Source: Bradyrhizobium sp. LTSP849 (GTDB lineage Bacteria > Pseudomonadota > Alphaproteobacteria > Rhizobiales > Xanthobacteraceae). Taken from it: 64,000 nt of DNA. The notes beneath the pieces are model-generated. The model had not been told where the DNA came from, ran no database searches, and worked only from the letters and a program-made list of their open reading frames with translations. Shown here piece by piece: positions 17,262 through 26,453 of the stretch (position 1 is its first letter; the number at the start of each line of letters is the position of its first letter). The stretch covers positions 62,001 through 126,000 of the forward strand of contig NZ_JYMR01000053.1 of NCBI RefSeq assembly GCF_000938255.1, given 5' to 3'. Position numbers and translations under genes: made by a program.

Positions 17262-17933
17262 ATGAAGAAGGTTTTGTTGGCTTCGGCCTGTTTGTTCGCA
17301 CTCGCCGCTCCGGCTTCGGCGGCCGATCTCGCGGCACGCCCCTACACCAAGGCTCCGGCCCCGATGGCTGCGGTCTACAACTGGACCGGCTTCTACCTCG
17401 GTATCGTCGGTGGCGGTGCCTGGGAAGATTCCTCGACCGATCCGAAGGTGAAGGGCGGCTTCGTCGGCGGCACCGCCGGCTACAATTGGCAGACCGGCAA
17501 CGTCGTGTTCGGCCTCGAAGCCGACGGTTCCTGGGCTGACGTCAATGCTTCGGTGACGACGCTTGGCGTTACCCTGAGCAACAAGATCGATGCGCTGGGC
17601 ACCGTGCGCGGCCGCATCGGCTACGCCGTCAACAACGTTCTGTTCTATGGTACCGGTGGCTACGCCTGGATCGACGACAAGCTCAGCCTCAGCGCGCTCG
17701 GCGTGACCGTCTCCGACACCAAGTTTCGCTCTGGCTGGACCGTCGGTGCGGGCGTCGAAGCGTTCTTTGCCCCTCAGTGGTCGGTCAAGGGCGAGTACCT
17801 CTATCGCAGCTTCAGCGGCGCGACGTATTTCTCCGGCATCGGTCTCCCTTTCAACACGGGCACGGACAGCTTCCACACCGTGCAGGTCGGCGTGAACTAT
17901 CACTTCAGCGGCCCGATCGTCGCGAAGTACTGA
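17262..17933 (+). CDS. Outer-membrane beta-barrel protein, RopB/Omp25 type
   Basis: A 223-residue protein with a signal peptide (MKKVLLASACLFALAAPASAAD). The mature start, LAARPYTKAPAPMAAVYNWTGFYLG, is the classic opening of Omp25/RopB-like proteins of rhizobia and Brucella. Alternating hydrophobic strands with Gly/aromatic turns (GYNWQTGNVVFGLEAD, VRGRIGYAVNNVLFYGTGGYAW, VGAGVEAFFAPQWSVKGEYLY) make an 8-stranded barrel, ending in Tyr. The true ATG is 17262, after AGGTTGAAA. It is placed between the divergent SOS genes ssb and uvrA and is preceded by a decayed paralogue. Confidence 0.92.
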   Translation: MKKVLLASACLFALAAPASAADLAARPYTKAPAPMAAVYNWTGFYLGIVGGGAWEDSSTDPKVKGGFVGGTAGYNWQTGNVVFGLEADGSWADVNASVTTLGVTLSNKIDALGTVRGRIGYAVNNVLFYGTGGYAWIDDKLSLSALGVTVSDTKFRSGWTVGAGVEAFFAPQWSVKGEYLYRSFSGATYFSGIGLPFNTGTDSFHTVQVGVNYHFSGPIVAKY

Positions 17934-17961
17934 TCTTCGCTACCGACGTTACATCGTCACG

Positions 17962-17990
17962 AAAGGCCGGCCTCGCGCCGGCCTTTTTGT
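17962..17990 (+). terminator. Intrinsic terminator of the omp gene
   Basis: Stem AAAGGCCGGC (17962-17971) and GCCGGCCTTT (17977-17986) with a five-base loop, followed by TTTTTG then TTTTT. It separates the omp gene from the uvrA promoter region. Confidence 0.9.
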
Positions 17991-18098
17991 TTTTGCGGCA
18001 CGTTCCAATGCCGCCCACACCCGGTTCCTGCTGCCATTTCCCGCCAACGCCCCAACAATCCGTTGACGATTCGCGAAGGGCACTGGAAATCCGTTCTC

Positions 18099-18113
18099 GT
18101 TCTTCCTACGTTC
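18099..18113. promoter_or_regulatory. LexA (SOS) box upstream of uvrA
   Basis: GTTC (18099-18102), TTCCTAC, GTTC (18110-18113): a perfect GTTC-N7-GTTC box 98 bp before the uvrA ATG. An extra GTTC six bases to the left (18093-18096) is out of register. uvrA is a classical SOS gene, so this is a confident assignment. Confidence 0.9.
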
Positions 18114-18211
18114 GCTGACATACCCATCGGCGCCGATCCCGGTTCCGGGCGAAGCGCGCCTTTTACGTTGGCGCGATCGCGCGCCTTTGGGATTCCTTGA
18201 GGACCACCAGG

Positions 18212-21184
<2,973 letters not shown>

Positions 21185-21233
21185 TCTCCGCCGCCTTGAG
21201 CGACCGGGATCAAGCTACCGTGGAGTGACCTCC

Positions 21234-21557
21234 ATGCCGAGCCGAACCTATACGCTGTTTCGCAACGCCATCCTCGCTGAACAGCAGGTCACCTGCGTCT
21301 ACGAGGATCGCTATCGCGAACTCTGCCCGCATATCATCGGCATCAACAAACGCGGCGAGGAGGCTGTGCTGGCCTGGCAGTTCGCCGGCGAGAGCAGTGG
21401 TTCGCTGCCTCAATGGCGATGCCTCAAACTGGCTAATGTTAGCGACGCTCGCGCGCGCAATGGCCGCTGGCACGCGGGCGGCTCCCACCTGACCGCTCAA
21501 ACTTGCATTAACGATATCGATCTCGATATCAATGTTCACGTACGCAAGCTGCGTTGA
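21234..21557 (+). CDS. Hypothetical protein
   Basis: A 107-residue soluble protein, possibly a small beta-rich domain: QVTCVYEDRYRELCPHIIGINKRGEEAVLAWQFAGESSGSLPQWRCLKLANV. The pattern (strand, R-x-x-C-P-H-I-I-G, A-W-Q-F, W-R-C-L-K-L) is faintly like WYL-type ligand-binding domains, which read similar surface strands, but this is only an impression. A GTG at 21225 is an alternative start three codons earlier; GGAG lies 9-12 bases before the ATG. It is convergent with the DUF5615 gene. Confidence 0.6.
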   Translation: MPSRTYTLFRNAILAEQQVTCVYEDRYRELCPHIIGINKRGEEAVLAWQFAGESSGSLPQWRCLKLANVSDARARNGRWHAGGSHLTAQTCINDIDLDINVHVRKLR

Positions 21558-21563
21558 GCCTTG

Positions 21564-21899
21564 CTAACTGCCGACGAATTCTATGACCGCCTCGCCTCGC
21601 GCAACCGCTTCGACAATTTGCGGCATGGCCGCCAGAAACTGACGAACCAGGGTGCGATTGTCGATGTTGCCAACCCGGACCCACAGCACGATCGGCCCCT
21701 GCCTCTTTGCTGCGCGCAAAAGTGAGAAATCGCGGTCCTTGGTAATGAGAACGGCCGATCGAGAAATGGCTTCGTTCCAGATTGCCCCATCGGTCGCGTT
21801 TGCCATCGCGAACTCGGCCACATGAGCCGCATCATATCCAGAGCGACGCATGGCTTCCGCGAGTCCAGGGGGAAGCTGAGCATCGATCAGATAAAACAA
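21564..21899 (-). CDS. DUF5615 PIN-like protein, probable toxin
   Basis: A 111-residue protein resembling the DUF5615/Mut7-C PIN-like ribonuclease family: an N-terminal strand with an acidic residue (FYLIDAQLPPGLAEAMR), a central DGAIWNEA segment and the ITKDRDF motif with acidic residues. These proteins are usually the toxic partner of DUF433 genes. The TTG start at 21899 lies one base after the stop of the DUF433 gene, so the two are translationally linked. Catalysis is inferred. Confidence 0.75.
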   Translation of the reverse strand: MFYLIDAQLPPGLAEAMRRSGYDAAHVAEFAMANATDGAIWNEAISRSAVLITKDRDFSLLRAAKRQGPIVLWVRVGNIDNRTLVRQFLAAMPQIVEAVARGEAVIEFVGS

Positions 21900-21900
21900 G

Positions 21901-22128
21901 CTATTTCGCCGCTATGATCGGGTGGTCAACCTGACGCGCAGCATAGGCGAGCACAGCGTCGATATCCGCCTCTTCCAGATACGGATAGTCCCCGAGAATG
22001 CTCTCGCGCGACTGTCCCGCGGACAGCAGTCCCAGGACGTCGGCAACTGTGATCCGGAGATCGCGAATACAGGGGCGTCCATGCATCCGCTCAGGATTGA
22101 CCGTAATTCTTGCCAGTAGCTCCGACAT
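21901..22128 (-). CDS. DUF433 protein, probable antitoxin
   Basis: A 75-residue protein with the typical DUF433 opening ITVNPERMHGRPCIRDLRITV, followed by a helix-turn-helix-like VADVLGLLSAGQSRESIL and YPYLEEADIDAVLAYAAR. DUF433 genes commonly precede DUF5615 toxins. It is the upstream gene of the pair, as expected for an antitoxin. Confidence 0.8.
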   Translation of the reverse strand: MSELLARITVNPERMHGRPCIRDLRITVADVLGLLSAGQSRESILGDYPYLEEADIDAVLAYAARQVDHPIIAAK

Positions 22129-22226
22129 CTGTCACCTCTGTGCAATCAATATAGCATCTCCGATTGCATCTGTCAGCGCATCGCCAGCGAACACGATGCT
22201 CGGTCAGTCCGGCCCGCTCTTCCTCC

Positions 22227-22862
22227 ATGCCCTACTCCCTCGCCATCTTCGATCTCGACGGCACGCTCGTCGACAGCTTTCCCTGGTTCCTGCGCACCAT
22301 CAATGACGTCGCCGACCGCTTCGGCTTTCGCCGCGTCGCCGATGAGGATGTCGAGGGGCTGCGGCATGCCTCGACGCGCGAGATCCTCAGCCGACTCGAG
22401 GTGCCGCTGTGGAAGCTGCCGGTGATCGCGCGGCATGCGCGGCGGTTGAAGGCGGAGGCGGCGGCCGAGATCTCGCTGTTTGCCGGCGTCGAGACGATGC
22501 TGCAGACACTCGCGAACAGCGGCGTTCAGCTGGCGCTCGTGAGCTCCGACAGCGAGGCCAATGCACGGCGGAAGCTCGACGGCACCGCCGCGTTGTTCTC
22601 GCATTTCGACTGCGCCGCCTCGGTGTTCGGCAAGCCCGCGAAATTTCGCCGCGTGATCCGGCGCGCCGGTGTCACCCCCGCGGATGTCATCTCGATCGGC
22701 GACGAGGTCCGCGACATTGAGGCGGCGCGGACTGTCGGAATTGCCTGCGGCGCGGTCAATTGGGGCTACGCGGCGCCGGCGGCGTTGCAGGCGCTTGCGC
22801 CCGATCACATGTTCGCGCAGATGGATGAGATTGCGGACGTGGTTTGCCGGACCAAAGCCTGA
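22227..22862 (+). CDS. HAD-superfamily hydrolase (phosphoglycolate-phosphatase-like)
   Basis: A 211-residue HAD phosphatase. Motif I is FDLDGTLVDSFPWF with the nucleophile Asp, motif II Ser in LALVSSDSE, motif III Lys in FGKPAKF and motif IV VISIGDEVRDIEAA. The cap is a small helical insert, as in Gph/pyrophosphatase-type members. The ATG at 22227 removes 21 residues of unlikely upstream sequence. The substrate is not determinable. The nucleoside hydrolase follows 35 bp downstream on the same strand. Confidence 0.85.
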   Translation: MPYSLAIFDLDGTLVDSFPWFLRTINDVADRFGFRRVADEDVEGLRHASTREILSRLEVPLWKLPVIARHARRLKAEAAAEISLFAGVETMLQTLANSGVQLALVSSDSEANARRKLDGTAALFSHFDCAASVFGKPAKFRRVIRRAGVTPADVISIGDEVRDIEAARTVGIACGAVNWGYAAPAALQALAPDHMFAQMDEIADVVCRTKA

Positions 22863-22897
22863 TCCGCAATCGGCACGCCCAGCCCAGGGAGACGGTG

Positions 22898-23818
22898 ATG
22901 ACACTGACGGACGCAGCCCGCCTCAAACTCCTGGAGCCGCCGGTCGGCAAGGTGCGCGTCGTGCTCGACACCGACACCTATAACGAGATCGACGATCAGT
23001 TCGCGCTCGTGCAGATGCTGCTGTCGAAGGACCGCTTCGACGTCGAGGCGATCTACGCCGCACCGTTCTTCAACGCACGCGCCGACAGTCCCGGCCACGG
23101 CATGGAGCTGAGCTACCAGGAAATCCTTCGCCTGCTGGAGCGGCTGAACATCGCAGCCGAAGGCTTGGTCCATCGCGGCGTCACCGACTATGTCGGTTCG
23201 GCCAAGACGGCGCAGGCGGCACCCGCGGTCGACGACCTCGTGGCCCGCGCGCGCGCGGGCTCGCCCGACAAGCCGCTCTATGTCATTGCCATCGGTGCCA
23301 TCAGCAACGTGGCCTCTGCGCTGCTCAAAGCCCCTGACATCATCGACCGTATCGTCGTGGTCTGGCTTGGTGGCCACGCGCTGGAATGGCCGCACACGGT
23401 CGAGTTCAATCTCAAGCAGGATGTCGGCGGCGCGCAGGTGCTGTTCGACAGCGGCGTGCCGCTCGTTCTGGTACCGTGCATGGGCGTCACCTCGCGCCTG
23501 CACAGCACGGTGCCGGAGATCGAGCGCTACGTCGAACCGCACGGCAGTATCGGCGCGTTCCTCGCCATGCGCTTCAAGGAATATTCGTCCGACCATATAG
23601 GCTGGGCCAAGGAGATCTGGGACATGGCGCCGGTCGGCTGGCTGCTCAATTCTGTGTGGGCACCGAGCGTGATCGTCCCCGCCCCGGTTCTCACCGATCA
23701 GATGACCTGGAGCGTCGACCGAAGGCGGCATCCGATCCGTTACGTGACCTATGTGGATCGCAACCCGATCCTGAAAGACTTCTTCCTGAAGCTGAAGGCG
23801 TTTGCCGGATCGAAATAG
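22898..23818 (+). CDS. Inosine/uridine-preferring nucleoside hydrolase family protein
   Basis: A 306-residue member of the nucleoside N-ribohydrolase family, which cleaves nucleosides to base and ribose. The Ca2+-binding aspartates are in VLDTDTYNEIDDQFAL (DTD, then DD), which is slightly longer between the first and second Asp than in IunH. Downstream are YVIAIGAISNVASALL and WLGGHALEW. It follows a HAD phosphatase in the same direction, consistent with nucleotide salvage. A GTG at 22895 is also in frame. Confidence 0.82.
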   Translation: MTLTDAARLKLLEPPVGKVRVVLDTDTYNEIDDQFALVQMLLSKDRFDVEAIYAAPFFNARADSPGHGMELSYQEILRLLERLNIAAEGLVHRGVTDYVGSAKTAQAAPAVDDLVARARAGSPDKPLYVIAIGAISNVASALLKAPDIIDRIVVVWLGGHALEWPHTVEFNLKQDVGGAQVLFDSGVPLVLVPCMGVTSRLHSTVPEIERYVEPHGSIGAFLAMRFKEYSSDHIGWAKEIWDMAPVGWLLNSVWAPSVIVPAPVLTDQMTWSVDRRRHPIRYVTYVDRNPILKDFFLKLKAFAGSK

Positions 23819-23964
23819 AAAGCGCGCTTACGCAACCCACAACCTGTTGCGCTGCCCGGCGCCCAAAACACCCACGCAAAGGTCAACGACATCAGGCAAA
23901 GATAATTCTCTTTATCAGAACTTCGGGTTATCGTATAGGAGGCCATCTCAACCCGGCCGAGGGG

Positions 23965-24425
23965 CGTTATCGCGATCGTCACGTACGCGGGATGGGACGT
24001 GGTGGACGCGGGCGGCGTCGGCGCGAAGGTGGTTTGCAGGGCGGCTCACGCCGTGAGCAACTACCGAGGCGCAAACGACCGGTGCAGCCCGCGTACGGCA
24101 AAATCGTGTGGTCCTGGCGCCCGGAGCCTGTGCGCCAAGTCTTGTGGTGATGTGCGAGCCCGACCGGGCACGCAAATCAGCCATCCGCAAGGTGACGGGG
24201 GCAATAGTGCATCGCTCCCCGGGGAGATCACGACATAAGCCGTAAAGCCACTGCGCAGGGAAGGCCGGATGTTTGGCTTCACCTGTATGCCGCTGTGCAT
24301 CTGTTTCCAGCGCATTTGCGCACAGCGGACCGCGGGTGCCAGCCGGCACCCGGCCTTCCCTGCGCCCTCGGCACTTTCGGGGGCGGCAATTGAGCAAAGC
24401 TCGGGCAGGATATGCCGCGAGGGTT
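23965..24425. repeat. Multi-hairpin dispersed repeat module
   Basis: An outer 16-bp perfect inverted repeat, GCGCAGGGAAGGCCGG (24253-24268) and its complement (24350-24365), encloses a 9-bp hairpin (CCGCTGTGC 24290-24298 and GCACAGCGG 24320-24328) and a 6-8 bp hairpin (GGTGCC and GGCACC, 24335-24340 and 24345-24350). A CTCCCC/GGGGAG palindrome lies at 24215-24226. The result is a branched RNA or DNA fold. I recall closely similar modules in many copies in Bradyrhizobium and Rhodopseudomonas genomes; this is recollection, not a search. The left boundary is uncertain. Confidence 0.6.
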
Positions 24426-24482
24426 TGAACGTGTGTCCGCGATTTCAAACGTCAATGAAAGAAGAAGCATGCGGCTACGAGC

Positions 24483-24573
24483 CGTCATTGCGAGCGCAGC
24501 GAAGCAATCCAGAGTCCCTCCGCGGAAAGATTCTGGATTGCTTCGTCGCAAGAGCTCCTCGCAATGACGACGG
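24483..24573. repeat. Inverted-repeat element (GTCATTGCGAGC type)
   Basis: Left arm CGTCATTGCGAGC (24483-) with AGCGAAGCAATCCAGA, right arm TCTGGATTGCTTCG then CTCGCAATGACG (to 24573). The two arms pair over most of their length, with a short loop near 24520. A mini-version occurs at 31829-31853, so this is a dispersed family of the genome. Confidence 0.75.
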
Positions 24574-24595
24574 AGAGAGCGATTGTGCCCCTCGC

Positions 24596-25393
24596 CTATT
24601 CCCCCAGCGTCGCTTCCACGAACCCACGCGGATCGTCGCAAAACTCGCGCATCACCCGATAATGATCGGTCTGCTCCACCGTCGTCGGCTCAAGGCCGTA
24701 TTTCCCGAGCCGAAGCAGCTGCGCATTTGGATAGGCCATCAGCAGAGGCGCATGGGTCGCCATGATGACCTGGCAATTGCCGGAGAGATCCATCCGATGC
24801 AGGAGCTTGAGGAAATCCATCTGCCGCGCCGGCGACAACGCCGATTCCGGCTCGTCGAAGATGTAGATGCCCTGCTTCTGGCAGCGCTCCTCGAAGAAAA
24901 CCAGAAAGCCCTCGCCATGGGAGAAGGAGAGATAGTCCGGCGCCTCCTGAACGCTCGCACCAAACACGCCCTCCATGGCTTGCGCAGCGCTCACGGCCGA
25001 CCGGTCCAGATAGCGCGCGATCGAAAAGAATGTCTCCGCCCGGAAGAACCAGCCATCGGTTACCTTTGGTACCCAGGCAGCCTTCAAGGCGGCAGACAGC
25101 TCTACGCCAGTGACTTCCATGCCGCCGCCGTCGATCTCCTGAAAGCCCTTGCGGCCGCCCGTGCTGGCAAAGCCGGCGAGCCCGGCGATTCCCTCGAGGA
25201 TGGTCGATTTGCCGGTCCCGTTCTCGCCGACGATGATGGTCACGGCGGTATCGAAGCTCTGATCGAACTCGTCCCTGAACACCGGAAGACAGAACGGATA
25301 CGCCTCCCAATCCTCGACCTGCGCGCGATCGAGCCAGACGCGCCGAAGGTAAGGTGCAGGCAGCGTGGTTTCGCGACGGCGTTTCCGACCCAT
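24596..25393 (-). CDS. AAA ATPase (COG3910-like), second of a tandem pair
   Basis: A 265-residue single-domain ATPase of the ABC/SMC-like type. Walker A GENGTGKST (about 48-56), a lid region with the H-loop-like ATHAPLLM, and Walker B IYIFDEPESALSP. Signature-like SFSHGEG precedes Walker B. ATG 25393 is used; ATG 25453 would overlap the neighbouring gene. It starts six bases after the stop of the upstream paralogue, which it resembles along its whole length (about 60% identical by eye). No nuclease or helicase domain is present and no partner is evident. Its biological role is unknown. Confidence 0.8.
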   Translation of the reverse strand: MGRKRRRETTLPAPYLRRVWLDRAQVEDWEAYPFCLPVFRDEFDQSFDTAVTIIVGENGTGKSTILEGIAGLAGFASTGGRKGFQEIDGGGMEVTGVELSAALKAAWVPKVTDGWFFRAETFFSIARYLDRSAVSAAQAMEGVFGASVQEAPDYLSFSHGEGFLVFFEERCQKQGIYIFDEPESALSPARQMDFLKLLHRMDLSGNCQVIMATHAPLLMAYPNAQLLRLGKYGLEPTTVEQTDHYRVMREFCDDPRGFVEATLGE

Positions 25394-25398
25394 GCCCT

Positions 25399-26175
25399 CT
25401 ACCTTCCCTGCTGGTCCAACGCCGCGTCGATAAATCCGTCCGGATCGTCGCAAAACTCGCGCATCACCTTGAAATGATCCGTCTCCCGCAACCTCACCGG
25501 CTCAAGTCCCGCTCTGGTCAGCCGCAGCAAGCTCGCATTCGGATAAGCCATCAGCAGCGGCGAATGGGTTGCCATGATGACTTGGCAGATGCGCGACTCT
25601 TCCATGCGTCGCAGCAGCTTCAGGAATTCGATCTGGCGCGCCGGCGACAGCGCCGATTCCGGTTCGTCGAAGATGAAGATGCCCTGGCGCTGGCAGCGCT
25701 CTTCGAAGAAGCGCAGGAAGCCTTCGCCATGGGAATGCGACAGGAAATCGGGGCCGACCTGGCCGGCATCGCGTGCGGCCTTGTCGAGATATCGCGCCAC
25801 CGAGAAAAAACTCTCGGCGCGGAAAAACCAGCCATTGGTAATCTTCGGCAGCCAGCTTGCGCGCAGAGCTTTGGAAAGTTGGCCGCCCATCTTCTCCCGC
25901 GCTTCGGAGTGGTCGACGGGCATGTATCCCTTCCCGCCACCGGCATCGTCGTAGCCAGCGAGCGCTGCAATACCCTCGAGGATGGTCGACTTGCCCGTCC
26001 CATTCTCTCCGACGATGATCGTGACGGCGGCCTCAAAGTTAAGCTCGAAATCATCCGGAAAGATCGGCAAGCAAAACGGATAGACCTCGCGATCGTGGAC
26101 CTGCAACGGGTCGAGCCAGATCCGTTTCAGGTAAGGCGCCGGCAGGTTGATCGTTCGACCGCTTCTTCGGCTCAT
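25399..26175 (-). CDS. AAA ATPase (COG3910-like), first of a tandem pair
   Basis: A 258-residue paralogue of the ATPase at 24596. Motifs: GENGTGKST Walker A, SHSHGEG signature-like, IFIFDEPESALSP Walker B and ATHSPLLM switch. Both begin with a short conserved block, LPAPYL-[KR]-R-[IV]-W-L-D, and end with a FCDDP motif near the C-terminus, so the duplication is of the entire gene. The two form one operon. Members of this family have been annotated as predicted ATPases without a known function. Confidence 0.8.
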   Translation of the reverse strand: MSRRSGRTINLPAPYLKRIWLDPLQVHDREVYPFCLPIFPDDFELNFEAAVTIIVGENGTGKSTILEGIAALAGYDDAGGGKGYMPVDHSEAREKMGGQLSKALRASWLPKITNGWFFRAESFFSVARYLDKAARDAGQVGPDFLSHSHGEGFLRFFEERCQRQGIFIFDEPESALSPARQIEFLKLLRRMEESRICQVIMATHSPLLMAYPNASLLRLTRAGLEPVRLRETDHFKVMREFCDDPDGFIDAALDQQGR

Positions 26176-26453
26176 GCCCGGCTTCCAACTCCTTACGACT
26201 GATCTGCTGATGTGAACATATCAGGAACGCAATCTTCGCGAAAGCTGCATCTGAGAAACATATGGAAACAAATAGCAATAAAACCCGCTATGCGTCACTT
26301 GGACGAAAACTAAAATCTAAGATTGTGGATCAGAATCGTCTTAGAAAAACGTAGCGCTGAGACAGCACGCTGGCATGAGGCCAGCCCCCACCTCGCGACC
26401 CCGGCAATGATTGACGGAAGTCCAGGACCGTTAGAAGCCGCGAGGAATGCGCG
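26176..26453. other. AT-richer intergenic region between divergent genes
   Basis: 278 bp between the AAA ATPase operon (minus) and the DUF1217 gene (plus). The stretch 26215-26345 is distinctly lower in GC than its surroundings and should hold both promoters. No clear operator or terminator is visible. Confidence 0.4.

Larger units (their letters stand above)
23819..24595. other. Gene-free region filled with repeats
   Basis: About 780 bp with no convincing gene. From about 23965 to 24425 it holds a multi-hairpin module, and 24483-24573 holds a second inverted repeat. Short ORFs here lack family features and codon signals. In Bradyrhizobium genomes, sequence of this kind is often mis-annotated as small proteins. 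Confidence 0.6.

Noticed and set aside
23965-24425. Short ORFs in the repeat-rich gap considered as genes
   Set aside because: No signal peptide, motif or ribosome-binding site; the sequence is explained by hairpin repeats.
24596-26175. Tandem ATPases considered as a known anti-phage system
   Set aside because: No nuclease, protease, reverse transcriptase or other effector is encoded beside them, so only the duplication is reported.
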